Source: Elysia chlorotica (Eukaryota > Mollusca > Gastropoda > Plakobranchidae). Taken from it: a stretch of 64,000 nt of DNA. The notes beneath the pieces were generated by a model. The model saw only the letters and a program-made list of their open reading frames with translations. It was not told where the DNA came from and ran no database searches. Positions 1 through 12,420 of this stretch are shown here, piece after piece; the first letter of the stretch is position 1; each line of letters begins with the position of its first letter. The stretch covers positions 121,920-185,919 of the forward strand of contig RQTK01000771.1 in the NCBI GenBank assembly GCA_003991915.1. The letters run 5' to 3'. Position numbers and translations under genes: made by a program.

Positions 1-17
1 ATAAAGAAAGAGAATGT

Positions 18-19
<2 letters not shown>

Positions 20-77
<58 letters not shown>

Positions 78-118
78 CAGATAGACACACGTACACACAC
101 AGATAGATAGACAGACAG
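20..118. repeat. (AG)n microsatellite with GATA/GACA tail
   Basis: A pure AG run of about 57 bp (20-77) passes into short CACA, GATA and GACA units up to about 118. Simple repeat, no coding meaning. Confidence 0.95.
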
Positions 119-1411
119 TTAGAAGAGAAAATGAGACTGGGATAAACTCTACTTTCGTTCCAATAAAAGCGCAGATACATAACACAATCTTTTTGCGTGC
201 GGGATCTTTCACAGAAAAACCGAGCAAGATACGAAAAACATTGTATATTTATTATCCCGCTCTTCTTCCGAGATAAGCCCTTTTTAGTGAAGTCTTTGAC
301 ATTTGACATAGTTGCGCTTTGCCTTCGCCTCAAAACATACAACATTAGCGCTGATGGAATGAGCGCGATGGGTAAACTTGCGAGCCCTGTTCAAGCTTGC
401 TCTATTTGTTTGGAGACGGGACCGAAACGTTCTGTGCTTGGGCTTTTCTCCGCGAGAAGCGGCGAGGAAAGAGAAATGTTACCCTGTTCCCATTGACTAG
501 ATGTAACTTCAAGGGGCACCAAGTACAAAAAGAAAGTAAATTTAGTCTAGATGTAGATCATGGTAGACGGAAATGTATATACCGACGTTTTAGCTGTATA
601 GGAAGAAATAATGAACATCACAAATGAAGAAGAGGGTGATTCAGAATGTAATGACATGGATAAGAAGGAATAGAAATCAATGTATCAAAAAATGAAGACA
701 AAAAAAAAAAGATTATAAGTGAAGAAAATAAATATAATACTGATCGGCAAGTTTTGTAAGGAATCAAATAGGTGCAGTAGAAGAGTGATTGCATAATGCG
801 AGTATCTCACAAAACAGAGAATAAAAAAGAGGAAAAACATTAATTTTAAAGTAAAGTAGCTCTTTATTGATTTGATTGATTTTAATAGACGATGATTGGT
901 GCGTCTGTGTGTGTGTATATGTGTGTGTGCGGGTGTACCAGACAAGTTCAATCAATTGAATGCACGGTTTATAATCAGGCCACCTCTCGACCTGTTGTTT
1001 ATGAAGTCCTAGTTTTCTTGACATGTCTCTTTGTAGCAATACCTAAAATTTCCAGATGTCAGCCTTGAGACTCTTCCACGAGATACCCTTGTTGCTTACG
1101 TTAGACGCTAAGAAACTAACAGTCCAAATTAAAACCATTTGACGATGATGAGGAAAGCAAACGAGGCTCTTATCTCTAACAATCTAGTCGATAATCAGCA
1201 TTGTACCTGGAGATACGATCTTCAGCATCCTCCCGTCAAGAGAGTTCAGTTTTTATCATTCCTTCCTGTCAACGCGTGCAGGTGGACTTCACTCCAGTAT
1301 TTAGTGAGGTTGGGTTCTCTGTCGTTGTCTATCAAGGGTGACATCCCCTTGAGGCACATGAGTCAAGAGTGACGGCCACTGACAGTCGGTGAGTACTGAA
1401 AGGACTTGCCG
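119..1411. other. AT-rich non-coding stretch
   Basis: Open frames here are short, overlap one another and show no recognisable domain. A small GT-rich run lies at 906-930. No gene, RNA or element boundary can be supported. Confidence 0.5.
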
Positions 1412-1448
1412 CTCATTGTCATAATGAGGTTTTTGGGTGGTCTGAATG

Positions 1449-1458
1449 GGGAATTCCC
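1449..1458. promoter_or_regulatory. Palindromic kappaB-like site (copy 1)
   Basis: GGGAATTCCC is a perfect match to the Rel/NF-kappaB consensus GGGRNYYYCC. It is conserved in the second copy of the long repeat (14082-14091). No gene lies nearby, so function is unproven. Confidence 0.3.
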
Positions 1459-1865
1459 AAAACAAAACAAACATTGATTCACACATCCGTGTTTGTATTC
1501 TTTTAATTTTTTTAAAATGTACAAGTGCAAAAATTGCGTAAAGAGTAGAGAGATAGTTATTCAAATTGGAAAACTAGAACAAAGCATCAAGAAAGAGAGA
1601 GATTGTTAGAGAGATATATAGATCGATAGATAAATAAACAAATAAATAAATAGAGGAGACAGAAGTTAGACAGACACAGAGATAGGAAAAGAAACTAAGA
1701 CAATTATTGAAAAAGAAAAGGTAGTTATAGTTAAAAAAGGTAACATATAGCAATATAACTAATAGATATAACTATGAAAGAGTATAATTTTAAAGAGAGA
1801 AACAATGATGACCATAAAGAGAGTGAGCGTGTCAACGCAATGAAGCTAATTAGGGAAGAGTTAGG

Positions 1866-1866
1866 A

Positions 1867-1936
<70 letters not shown>

Positions 1937-1999
1937 AGAGTTAGAGAGAGAGAGAGAGAGAGAAGAGAGAAGAAGAGAGAGACAGAGAGGAGAAGAGGA

Positions 2000-2030
<31 letters not shown>

Positions 2031-2040
2031 GAGACAGAGA
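1866..2040. repeat. (GA)n purine microsatellite, interrupted
   Basis: Pure GA from about 1870 to 1932, then interrupted GA/GAA/GGA units. It lies inside long-repeat copy 1 and differs in length and structure from the matching tract in copy 2. Confidence 0.95.
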
Positions 2041-2380
2041 CCACAGACACACAGACATAGCGAGAGAGCAAGAGAAAAAGAGAAGAAGGCAAATAAAAAG
2101 AGTGAAAAATAAAGAGAGAGAATCACAGAAACAGAAACAGTGGGTCTGCCTCTCTCGCTCTCCTTCTCTCTCTCCCGCTCTCTCCCTCTCCCTTCTCTCT
2201 GGCCTCATTACTGGATTCTTTCTCGCTCACATATCTCAGTGCTAACAGCCCTGACTACTCCCAGACCCAGTGTCTCCGAGAGCCTTGTTACTCCGGTACC
2301 TCTGGCACACAGTGCTGAGGCGCCGCCTGAGAGTCCAGGCCCAGTTGATTTAACAGACTTGGTTGATTGATTCGTTGATT

Positions 2381-2616
2381 TCTTAAAGTCCAACGTCAGT
2401 GTATAGGTTATGTAGTAGACGGACCCCAAAATCAACGTCTGGCAATATTATTGTATGTGCTGCCGCACAGAGATAGTGGCCCATGACTCCTGCTTCAGAC
2501 GGACACGTATATTCTCGACACCGACTCCACCAGCATGGATGAAATCCAACAAATTAATAAACATGCTCGATCGTGGATTGGAATCACCACTCCCGATTGC
2601 GCCTAACACTTGCGCC
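2381..2616 (-). mobile_element. tRNA-derived SINE, minus strand (inside long repeat copy 1)
   Basis: Reading right to left, a tRNA-like head (GGCGCAAGTG near 2607-2616) is followed by the family body: the GACACCGACTCCACCAGC block, the CACAGAGATAGTG block, CAATATTATTGTATGTGCTG and the 3' end with TCCAACGTCAGT. The body blocks recur in the other SINE copies listed here. The same insertion is present at 14973-15206. Confidence 0.8.
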
Positions 2617-2866
2617 CCCTCCTTTTTTCTTTTTCCTCACTCGCCCTCCACAGAAGACTCAAACTCCTCCTTCACACGACAGATTCAAAATTACAATGAG
2701 GCGTCATGGGTGATAAAAACTTTAAAATGTAACCATAGGTCCTGAAAATGGACCCCGCAAGATGTGACAATTTAAAGGTTTTTACCACATGCATTAAATA
2801 ATCACAGCGTCATGTGAGAACCTCTAGAGTAGAGCTTTGACATAGTGAAAATGGCGGCCTTTATGA

Positions 2867-2914
2867 CTCTCTCTCTCTCTCTCTCTCTTTATATATATAT
2901 ATATATATATATAT
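2867..2914. repeat. (CT)n(TA)n compound microsatellite
   Basis: About 22 bp of CT followed by about 24 bp of TA, starting directly at the right end of the long dispersed repeat. Confidence 0.9.
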
Positions 2915-3889
2915 CTGTATTTAACTGTTCAGCTATTTTTCTTACCTATTTCATCTTGATCCATGTTGTGGAATAATACCAATTTTACCCACATTTATAT
3001 TTTTTTCAACATATACACCCGCTTGTCCCTATGTCACTTGTAGCAATGCCAGGTTTAGCATGTCTAGTTCTGACACTCGTGGCTCTATCAGACCATTCAG
3101 TGGGCAGTGTCTGACCGTAAGTTCCGACTGTCAGTGTCACTCACACACACACAACAGCGGACTGCGCCTGCCAGGTGGTTCGTTCTGTGCATGCGTGAGT
3201 GAGTGTGTGTGTGTGGCACCGGACATCCGGTGTCTTGGAAGAGTAACGCCTCCAGGTGGTGTGGCCCACATGTCCGTTTGGCAAAGGGGGGCAATTCATT
3301 CATGCAGGTCAGTCAGTAGTTCAGGCTCCGGGTGGCACTCAGTCTAGAGAGATTTGTGGGGAAGGAGAGGGGGAAATTGGAGGGGGAGGGGGGCAAGGAG
3401 GGTGGAAACAGAGAATTTTAGAAGGAAGGAAAAAAAATTAAACAACCCCCCAACCCCGGAAAGTCCTTTTCACTTGGATGCACACATTAACAACATTCCG
3501 ACAAAGAGGAAAGACAAAAGACGAAAAGATATTGACATGGTGGTGGAGATATAGAGAAGGGAAAAACAGTGAACCATATAATGTGCGTGTAAAAAAAAAA
3601 GAGAGACAGGCAAAGAGTGAAGTAATGAAAGAAAGAAATAAAGTAAGCGAGAGAAATATCATTAAACTATAAGAACAACCCGAACGTAAATGTTGATGTA
3701 TTAAGTATCAAAGGTGAAAAGTCGGAGAAAAAGAAACAGAGAGAAAAAAAGATTAAATGCAAAAGGGATAGATCGATGGGGAAAAAGAGAAGGAATGAGC
3801 GATTTGTTGTTAGATCTATGTGAAACAGAATCTTTTTATCTTTGCATAGGATAAAGAAATCAATCTCGGGAGGACTTGAGGCTAACACG
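2915..3889. other. Non-coding stretch
   Basis: Contains a short CACA/GTGT pair (3143-3155 and 3196-3214) able to pair as a hairpin around a GC-richer centre, a G-rich purine run (3358-3400) and A-rich sequence. No supportable gene. Confidence 0.45.
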
Positions 3890-4062
3890 ATGCATATAGT
3901 AGTTGGACTTATTCAGAACAAGAGTTTAAGGCTGAAAGAGTAAAAGTAGCCATACATGATCGTGGACTGGTACCCACACTAACGTGCTGTCCTAGAGCGG
4001 AGATACCATGACATCTAATCTCAGTCGTTCACATTAAACTGACACCAACCCAACCAGCAAGG
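3890..4062 (-). mobile_element. SINE fragment, minus strand
   Basis: The block ACTGACACCAACCCAACCAG at about 4037-4056, preceded by a CTCAGTCGTTCACATTA block, is the diagnostic body segment of the SINE family. The tRNA head is not recognisable. Degraded copy with uncertain limits. Confidence 0.5.
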
Positions 4063-4735
4063 TATCAACAAAATATATTTGCATGATCGTCTGATTTGCA
4101 GCCAAGTTCTATACAAATTAATCCAGCAATTCTTGTTAGGGAGAAAGCATTATTTTGCAGGCAATGTCTTCAATCGTTATTTTCTACGAAGTTTCCATGC
4201 GCATAAAATTTGTCTTCATCATAGTTCAGAGTTCGTTGCAATCTTTCTCTTCTAGGTTAGTTAGTAATTCTGTTATAAAATCTGTTGCAAAAATATTAAC
4301 AAAGTAAAAAAACAACAACCAAGTGACAAAATAGAGGAGTAGTTGCTCACGGCCGGGCGTTCTGTTTGACAGTTCCAAGCACTACCGACTAGGTTATCCG
4401 GCGCTCTATTATATATAAAAAAAAAAGATGTGCTTCAATTTATCGCTCGTTATCACCGCGTATCGACAGATACCCTAGGCATGACAACCCACAGTGCACT
4501 TTGTATGCACTTGTTATCTCCGTGGTAACATGGTCAAGATGGACCTAGATCTACCTACCACATACTGCCTGGGTGTCCATCAGGGCCAGACTGCTTGAAG
4601 CATAATTGTCCGAGAGGAGATTTTGGTATTAAAAGTATTGACCTTTTTTCTTTCGTTTAATGCGCGTGTCAATCATTATGATGATAAAAATGATTTACAT
4701 GTATCATATTATCTAAAATTTATATTTATCGATAT

Positions 4736-4860
4736 ATGTCTGTCTGTCTGTCTGTTTGTTTGTCTGTCTGTTTGTCTATCTATCTGTCTGTCTGTCTGTC
4801 TGTCTTTCTGTCTGTCTGTCTGTCTCTCTCTCTGTCTCTCTCTCTCTCTGTCTCTCTCTC

Positions 4861-4932
<72 letters not shown>
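4736..4932. repeat. (CTGT)n/(CT)n compound microsatellite
   Basis: TGTC/CTGT tetranucleotides grade into pure CT. The poly-Ser/Leu/Cys/Val open frames over this tract are artefacts. Confidence 0.95.
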
Positions 4933-4935
<3 letters not shown>

Positions 4936-5382
4936 AAGCAAGTTGTTTCTATTTTCCTTGTGTCTCAGCATTGTATTTGCTTCCTTCTATATGGGTTATG
5001 CACAATTATTTGATTATATTTCGGTCCCGTCCAAACACATAGGCACTTAAACTGTTCACATATTCACAGTTTTTCTTGCTTATTGCTCGACTACTTCTAC
5101 ATTACAAATTGAACTGATTTTTAGTGCCTATTTTTTGGTGCTGGTTGTCATAATGATAGGCGCATTGTGAACTCTTCTCTGTTCTGTTATCAGCCACAGC
5201 TCGCGCTGGCACTTATCTCTCTATCCGCCTATCTTTTGGCGAATACCCTTCAATCATCCACATTTCCAGTTGGTTTTAACCACACATTCTGCCATACCTG
5301 TAACTAACCTGTAGCTACCACTACCACAGACCGCCACCGGTGGTTGCCCTGCTTAGTGTCACAAACACCAGGTCTGGGCGGG

Positions 5383-5605
5383 AGACGAACTGGCGCAAGG
5401 GGTAGAGCGTTGGCCTCCTAATCGGAAGGTCCTGGGTTCGAAACCCACGATGGGGTTTTTAACATATTTGTCGATTTCGTACCCTACTACTCGGTTCAGT
5501 GACAGTATTATGTGACAGGCTGAGACAGGAGTCAAAATGTTCTCGCACTGTCTTTATGTGGCGGCAAGTAAAATTGTCATACGTTAGTACTGGAATCCAT
5601 GCATG
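5383..5605 (+). mobile_element. tRNA-derived SINE, plus strand, well-preserved head
   Basis: The head carries an A box (TGGCGCAAGGGGTAGAGCG, 5391-5409), an anticodon-loop-like CTCCTAA (5415-5421, CCT as in tRNA-Arg) and a B box (GGGTTCGAAACCC). The anticodon stem no longer pairs and no complete acceptor stem is seen, so this is a SINE promoter and not a tRNA gene. The body has the family blocks TTATGTGACAGGCTGAGACA, GTCTTTATGTGGCGG and TCATACGTTAGTACTGGAATC. Confidence 0.8.
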
Positions 5606-6580
5606 ATCTCGGTGTCATTATTCATCATTTCTTAAAAAATGTATCATATGTTTGCCCTATTAATAAGTTATGAGCAGAAATTTCTAAAAAAAATTTGGTG
5701 AAGAAATTTTACTGCATACACTATAATTTAAACAAATCGTATAATAAATCAATTGTTCATCACTCTGAAGATTCAAGGTTCAAATACCAGATGGTATCCT
5801 CGTCTACGTGTAGAATCCATTCAGGGGATGTAGAATGTATTTAATGTGTTCTAGTCCATAGACATGATACACACCATAGGAATTATACAGCTATATATTA
5901 ACACTGTAGTGTCAATGAACTACAAACTTGATTTACCTGTCGGCATAAGCGAAAACGAAAAACACATATAAGACACATGCAGATTTGCCTATCATGTTGC
6001 TAGCTATCAATACATGTAGTGCAAGCGCGAGGAGCTACATCTTAGCAGCATGCATTCGTGCTGCACTTGAAGTCCTTGGACCAATCAATCCGTCCCCTGA
6101 GAGCGCACTTTCCCCACAGTTAGGGGGTAAATAATTGAAAACAGATAAGCCCCGCCCATACAGTCCCTGCTGCTCACAGAATCTGATATTAATGGGTGTT
6201 GGAGATAGCTGGAAGTGGGCCCGATGCGCGATGCCCATCAATTTCTCTCTGATAATGCTAACTAGTGGACGGGCTGAGTGGCGCGCAAGGTTCCTCCTGT
6301 TAGGTGGTCTCTGGTTGCTTGTTTCTTTTTATTTTTGAATAGATTATAAGTTAGTGTATTAGCAATCTGCTATATTGTGTCCTGAAGAGGGCAGACTACT
6401 GAGTAAGACTGCATTAAAGTGTACAACTATTGATGTTGACTTCGGAATTTGGTAAAAAAAAAGGGGGAACATCTCAATGTAGACTTCATTTTGAAATTTT
6501 AAGGAAACAATTTTAAAATTAAGTGGAAAATAAAGAAACAAAATTCATAGAGTGTATACAGTTATAAAGTTTGATCATGC
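5606..6580. other. Non-coding stretch with one B-box-like relic
   Basis: AAGGTTCAAATACCAG near 5775-5790 looks like a decayed tRNA B box. A GC-richer patch at 6020-6300 carries a CCAAT motif (about 6080) and a CCCCGCCC motif (about 6152), but no transcript can be inferred. Confidence 0.4.
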
Positions 6581-6856
6581 TTAGCGGCCAACGTCAACAT
6601 TGTCGTATATGGCTATATTTTGGACGAGTCCCAAGAGTAAAGTATGACAATGTTATATGCTGCCAAACAGAGACAGTGCTGAGGTACAATGACTCCTTTC
6701 TCAGTTGAAAAATTATACTGACACCGACCCAACCAGTGAGGCGGGGGGAGAGGGTGCAAAAACAGAAAAATACACTTTAAGACCTATCGTGAGTTTGGAA
6801 CCAAGGACCTCCCGATTGGAAGATCAAAGCTCTACCACTTGCGCTAGTTCGCCTCC
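6581..6856 (-). mobile_element. Full-length tRNA-derived SINE, minus strand
   Basis: Read on the minus strand, 6856-6785 is a tRNA-like head with a near-perfect A box (TAGCGCAAGTGGTAGAGC) and a B box (GGTTCCAAACTC). It is followed by the body blocks (GGTTGGGTCGGTGTCAGTAT, CTGTCTCTGTTTGGCAGC, TTGGGACTCGTCC) and the GTTGACGTTGGCC 3' end. About 275 bp, one of the two most complete copies. Confidence 0.85.
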
Positions 6857-8088
6857 GCTGGCTACAGAGAGGGTTAAGGGCTCACTGGATCGTTGATCTC
6901 ACTGTACAGAGTCCCCCTGGACCTGGTAAACCTAGACGATGTTAAACTTGCATACAGCGACCAACCAACGTACTCTAACTACGGCTCCAGCTCTGAGCTT
7001 GAGATTTACGACCCAAACTGGAACCCGGGCTCTGCAAGGTTTCGCCACACTCGTAACAAAATAATCTGAACAACCCAAACCCTGGTACTGTATGAGGCTG
7101 GATGCTCTTCACGGGTGCAGTCGGTGCAATTTTACTGACAAACATTTCTGGTGAAATTTCTCAAGGATGTTAACACGAGTCCATGACGGTTTTCATTTAG
7201 CGGGTTAGGGGATTTGGGAATTAAACTATCTAAAAAGTGTTACTAATGCCTTCAGGTATTTGAAGAAAGCATAGTTATTTACGACGATGGTGAGTGGATT
7301 GTACTAACTGCTCACGTTTAGATGTTTAGCCCTGACTTAAGTTTGCACATTGTTTGAGGTTTTGTGTTAGTTCCATTGTCTGCAAGACCGTTGTCGTTAA
7401 GAAGATGTTAATCATTATAGTATATGTCATCTGTTAACTTTTTGCTTCTGGTCATATTTGCCTTGTGAACAAAGTCAACTGCACTGATAGATGAGTTCTA
7501 GTATGTTTTCAAAGAGAACTATAGGGTTGATTGCAACACCCCTTCTTACAAAAAAAAAAAAAAGAAAAAGAAAAAAGAAAGGAAAATCATTCATTATTCT
7601 ATATTTTTTTTGATATATTCCTTCATCATCCACATTTTCGCCCCGACGTGCAATCTTTGCTTTCATTTCTGCCATCAATTTAATGTCCACCCCTCTCCAC
7701 TTAAAATTCCCCCACTCTCTGAATCTACCCCTAACCATACTTTTTTCAACACGTAATCTTAATTTCAATTTTTCTATTTTACTCTGCACCCTTTCAATTT
7801 TTAATCTTCCGCCCCTTCCCATCGTTTTTCTTTATTATCCTTTTTGTTACTATATGTCCTGTGTCCTCCCTCACTTTTAACCACTTTCTTTTAACAAACA
7901 CTTGACCTGTTATTTGTAAATTCAATTTTTCGCCCATACGCATTGCTGTATTAATTCACTCAATCTATCACTTTGGACTTTACTCGTCCCTACACATTAT
8001 GGCTTCTAGTATGTCTGTCTGCTAGTTCTGTTTCTGTTACTGTTTATGTCTTTATCATCTTTCTGTCTGACTGTCTGCCTGTTTCCCC

Positions 8089-8091
<3 letters not shown>
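6857..8091. other. Non-coding stretch
   Basis: Mixed AT-rich sequence with poly-A near 7550-7580 and a pyrimidine-rich strand at 7620-7960. No domain-bearing open frame. Confidence 0.45.

Positions 8092-8147
<56 letters not shown>
8092..8147. repeat. (CT)n microsatellite
   Basis: About 52 bp of uninterrupted CT. Confidence 0.95.
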
Positions 8148-8149
<2 letters not shown>

Positions 8150-10021
8150 CTCGTTTATCATTCTCTATTTCTCACTATCTCATCAGTACCCTTTTACTCC
8201 ACCTTTCTTCGTTCAGTCAATCTCACTGACTTTCTCACTCTTGATGCCTGATCAAGACCATGTGTCACCTTATCTAAAGTGCCCTATTTAACGGCTCGAG
8301 CCCAGCCCTCCTTCAACCACGCCAGAGCACGGCCTTCTGCGCCCTGTCCGTCCACACCTCGGCAATCCGGACTAACACTTCTGAGGGGTTCTCTCCCCTT
8401 GGCCTCTGCTTTTAATACAAGGGGCTATAACTCTTCGAGAAATGCATCTTTTGATCTCCAGCCTAAGAAGAGTGCAGGACATGTATAGCAAAGTACTCAC
8501 TTTGTCAAATTGTTTGATCCAGTTGTGGTTATCAATTTATGCCTTATATAAATAGACATTAGTACTGTACATGTAATGTTATATAGCAAAGTTCAGAACA
8601 TTAGTTTGCAATACCAGCTTTAATCAGGACCAGTTTTTTTTTTAAATATAAGCGTGCGTATTAATCTGCAAAATTGCTTATTGTACTTTTTATTTCAAAC
8701 TATGAAAAAAAAAAACAATTTATCCGGTAACTGATTTCTAGGCTTAAGATAGTTTAGATGGTAATGCTTTAGACCGAAGAGCAGGTGATATGAAGTTCAA
8801 GTCTCAGTTGGTTTCCCCTTCTCCGCATAAGATTATTTCTGGAAACCTAGAGCACATAAAGCTAATCAAAAAGATTGATTTATGCCACTCCAGTGCATAA
8901 TAATTTAGTGGTTAATGATAAATCAAACGATATAGCGGAAATGTTATCAGCGTTTATGATTTTTTGGGCTGAAAAAAAAAAAACAACAACAAAAACAACA
9001 ACGACAAAACATCAACAGCAAAATGAAATAAATAAGCCATAAACTTTGATAACTTTCTCGTAGGTAGCTATTAATTAGTATTTCCTTCTTGTTTTGTGTT
9101 AGAGAGATCGCACTGAGGTAAGATTCAAAATGAAGGTTATATACCTATCGTTTCACAGAATGAGCTAACAAAACTATATATTTTTTAGTCGATAGTAAAT
9201 AATAGTAAATAATTCGCTTACTGAATGTTAAATGATTACGATGTTTTTAAATCTCAACAGTTATACCCATTAGCTTCAAACAAGCCACAAAATTACTTGA
9301 AATGATGAAAAAGTATCATGTCGAGTTTATAAAAAGAAGCTGAACGAAGCTTTTAAAGTAACTTAGGAAAAGAAAATCAAGTGGAGGGCTAGTACATAAA
9401 ATGAAAAGAGACAAAGAGCCAAAACTAGCGTTTAGATAGAGACATTTTTCTCACCTTTAAATGGCTTTTATTCGAAAATTGACCATACCATTCACTATAG
9501 AATGTAAAATTGACGGCTAATTCTCCGAGTTTTCACAAATAAACGCAGTTTTAATGTATATGAAAGTAGAGGCAGCAGAAACAATATAAAAGATAAAAAA
9601 GAAATGAGCAAACATGTAGCAACAAAAAAATAATGATGGATGAGAGTGATCTAGAAAACATGGGTCGTAAGTACCTCAATAACAACTGTAGCGACAGTAA
9701 CCCCATTGGCAGCTATTATTTTCCTTGGCTCCTCTTCATCCATCTTAATCAAATCTATCAAGACCACCGCCTCCTGTCTTTGCCATAAAGAACAGCGAGA
9801 GAAGTCTATATCTCTATAATGCGTCTGTAAACAGCAATCTGGCTACAAGTAAAACAGACTCTGCTCAATTTTCACCCCATGCCCAACAAGTCCGCGCCCA
9901 TCAAATCGGCGAGCGTTTCGCTAAATGGTGTTGTTGCTGCCGCACTCAGGTTGTTTTCTCTTAGATTCTGGGGGATTGCTGCCACATGCAGAATACTTCT
10001 ACCGAGGATCGGAGGAAGACA
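8148..10021. other. Non-coding stretch with a decayed tRNA-like relic
   Basis: 8745-8815 has an A-box-like TAGTTTAGATGGTAATGC and a B-box-like AAGTTCAAGTCTC in plus orientation, probably an old SINE head. An A/AAC-rich run lies at 8972-9025. The rest is featureless to me. Confidence 0.4.
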
Positions 10022-10025
10022 AAGG

Positions 10026-10089
<64 letters not shown>

Positions 10090-10111
10090 AAGAGAGAGAG
10101 ACAGAGAGAGA

Positions 10112-10178
<67 letters not shown>
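10022..10178. repeat. (GA)n microsatellite, interrupted
   Basis: About 157 bp of GA with GAAGA/GACA interruptions. Degenerate purine and GATA/GACA sequence continues to about 10385. Arg/Glu and Ser/Leu frames here are artefacts. Confidence 0.95.
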
Positions 10179-10181
<3 letters not shown>

Positions 10182-10385
10182 AAGTAAGAGGAAGAGAGAA
10201 TCACAGAAATATATATAGAGAAAAATAGAGAGATAGAAAGAGAGAGATATAGAGAGAGATGAAGACATAAAGACAAACTGATAGATAGACAAGTAGGTAT
10301 ACAGAGTCAGACATATGCGTAGGCACACGGATAAACAGACATACACAAACAGACAAGAAAACATACGGACCGACAGACAAATAGA

Positions 10386-11246
10386 TAATAGAAAATTAAA
10401 GAAGAAGGCTGACGCGCGCCTGTGCTGTGGTCATCAGTACAATCGTATTTCATATAACGCTGGTACCCCAACAGATGCCAATAAACTCGGCATGATGAAT
10501 TTTCAATGACCATTACAAGCTTTCTCCATGCGCTGTTTTTATGACTATGCCCTGACTGAGAAAATTGGGACACTTCATGTACGATCTAAAACTGTCAGTG
10601 AAGGTAATAATTTTAATAGTTTTCTAAATCACAGTAGCCATAAAAACTACTATATTGTTTCCTTATTTACAGTATAAATTAAGGACTTAAACATGGACAT
10701 ATCTGTTTATATAACTACATGTAAATGCTTTTCACGTGCTTTGCAGTTACTGTGAATTAGCACATGAAGTCCATTGATTTGACTTGTGTATATTTTTAAG
10801 GAGATATGGAGATTTTGAGCAAGTAATCTCCCCTTAGAATCACGTACGTGCACCAAGATTTTGGCAGAGAATCCGACAGGGAGCACAGGATCAGATTCAA
10901 ACTTTGCACCCCTTGCTAGGCTAGTTAGTAAAAAAAAAAACAGCTGACGCCACACTCTATGAAATTAATATTAAAATACAAACTGTATGTTAAGCAAAAT
11001 ACTCGTACATTTGCTAGAGATGAGTAAACATGTCAATCTTTCATTTTTTTAAATTTGTGTTGCCTCTTTTTTTCTTGTTGAATTCAAACCTTTTGTAAAA
11101 GACAAGGCAGTTTGGAGCAACTTATCGGCGCATTTAGTAATATCAGAAAAAAATGAAATATTTTGCAATGTGCTAATTCTACATTATCGGATTCCCACGT
11201 ACCGAATGAACTCCACAACACTGCACACAATAGCCCACCATGATGG
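10386..11246. other. Non-coding stretch
   Basis: AT-rich with no recognised element. Small GC-rich spots flank a poly-A run near 10929. Confidence 0.4.
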
Positions 11247-11286
11247 GATAGACTGATAGACTGATCGACTGATAGACTGATAGACT
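11247..11286. repeat. Five tandem copies of an 8-mer (GATAGACT)
   Basis: Five consecutive 8-bp units, the third carrying a single change (GATCGACT). Confidence 0.9.
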
Positions 11287-11289
11287 AAC

Positions 11290-11545
11290 AGAACGGAGAT
11301 GAGGCTCCAGCCCTGCCTCCCTGACGCCCTGGCTGATAAGTTAGTTCGCTTATCTGTGTATCAGTGTCCGGATCGTGAGCGCTATGCGCGCGGCCACTTC
11401 CTCTCTGGCCGGGTGTTAATGTGGTCAGACAGGCGCCACCGGCGGAACGCTTCGCTGGCCGGAGCTCGGACTGGTCAGTTCAGGCCCTGGACCATGGGAA
11501 ATAACGGCAGGGGTTCTGGAGTCGTGTTTTCCCGCTTATAGACAC
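11290..11545. other. GC/CpG-rich patch in AT-rich background
   Basis: About 250 bp with many CpGs (for example GCGCTATGCGCGCGGCC near 11380 and CCACCGGCGGAACGC near 11437) stands out from its surroundings. An 80-codon open frame spans it without recognisable protein character. It could be a promoter or CpG-rich regulatory element. The apparent splice donor after it belongs to the hairpin element that follows. Confidence 0.4.
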
Positions 11546-11548
11546 TGA

Positions 11549-11652
11549 GAGGTAAGTACAACATTGTGGTAAACTTGCGACTCGTCTTAATATATATGAA
11601 TAAGAAGACTTAAGACGAGTTGGAAGTTAGCGCAACGTTGTACTTGCGATCC
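11549..11652. mobile_element. Hairpin MITE-like element
   Basis: Two arms of about 42 bp form an imperfect inverted repeat around a 16-bp AT-rich loop: AAGTACAACATTG ... GACTCGTCTTAA on the left and its reverse complement on the right. A related hairpin lies at 29326-29440 and a partial one at 20446-20535, so this is a dispersed family. No coding capacity. Confidence 0.7.
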
Positions 11653-12142
11653 TTTGTTAATATTTCGGTTACCATCTATCACAGGGAGTTTAGTTTAGCT
11701 TCTATTATGCAGATTTGGGTGGTGTAGAGCTTGCACAAATTAAAAATAAACTTACTCCCTGGTCAGAGAATGAGGAAGAGTGCATCTCTTATAACGTTGC
11801 ATTTTATAGGTAGCCAAGGAAAACCCGAAAGGTCTTTACGGCAAAGGATCCCAAAACCAACGTGCCCAAAACAGAATGATGCAATGTCAAGCCGGCACAT
11901 CATAATTAATCAAATGAACCAAACCAGTGCGGCTTACCGGCTTGATTATGCAGTTCAAATTCTAGAATCGCAGGTCTTTGTGGAAATGAAGCCGTTTCCT
12001 CCTTTAGCGTATCCCAGACTCCTCTGGTGAATTATGGCGATAGGGCGCATGAAAAGGCAAACAGTTACAATATATTATTATTCATTTAGTTAAATAACAA
12101 CATGTCGGCAAAAAAATAAATAAAATAAAAAAACAACAACAT

Positions 12143-12190
12143 ATGGCTTTGATGGGGATCGAACTCGCATCCTCCACACGGCACAACCTG
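12143..12190 (-). mobile_element. tRNA-like fragment (SINE head), minus strand
   Basis: The minus strand reads GCGAGTTCGATCCCC, a near-perfect B box, after a decayed anticodon arm. No A box survives. Confidence 0.4.
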
Positions 12191-12420
12191 CTGGAATACA
12201 AACTTGATGTTTCAAGCAAAATATTAATGATCGTATGTGCTGGCACACAAACTTAATATTTTAAAGAAAAGATCATACTTGCTGACATACAAACAAAAAT
12301 CCTTACGTTTTGGTTTATTTAAGCAAGATGATTTTAACAAAGAATCACAGTTGTTGGCATAGAAACTAAATGTACTGTCAAGCAGACTAGATGTTTTTAA
12401 AGATCATACATGCCAGGAAT
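12188..12420. repeat. Degenerate tandem repeat, unit roughly 45-70 bp
   Basis: Four successive segments start with variants of TGCTGGCAYACAAACTTAAT and end with variants of AAAGATCATACTTG (12188, 12238, 12280, 12354). Divergence and indels make the period irregular. Confidence 0.5.

Larger units (their letters stand above)
1412..2864 (+). repeat. 1.4-kb dispersed direct repeat, copy 1
   Basis: This block is repeated in the same orientation at 14045-15459, 12.6 kb away, with only scattered substitutions outside the microsatellite. Similarity begins at a short palindrome (CTCATT-GTCAT-AATGAG) and ends at the shared run GACATAGTGAAAATGGCGG. Inside are a long purine microsatellite and a minus-strand SINE at the same relative position in both copies, so the SINE predates the duplication. 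I see no clear target-site duplication at the ends, so it may be a non-autonomous transposon of unknown class or an intrachromosomal segmental duplication. Confidence 0.9.

Noticed and set aside
5391..5460. A tRNA-Arg(CCT) gene
   Set aside because: A and B boxes and a CTCCTAA loop are present, but the anticodon stem and acceptor stem do not pair and a SINE body follows directly. It is a SINE head.
11545..11560. A splice donor (GAGAG|GTAAGT) making the CpG-rich patch a first exon
   Set aside because: The GTAAGT lies in the left arm of a hairpin element whose other copies carry the same string at unrelated places, so the match is likely coincidental.
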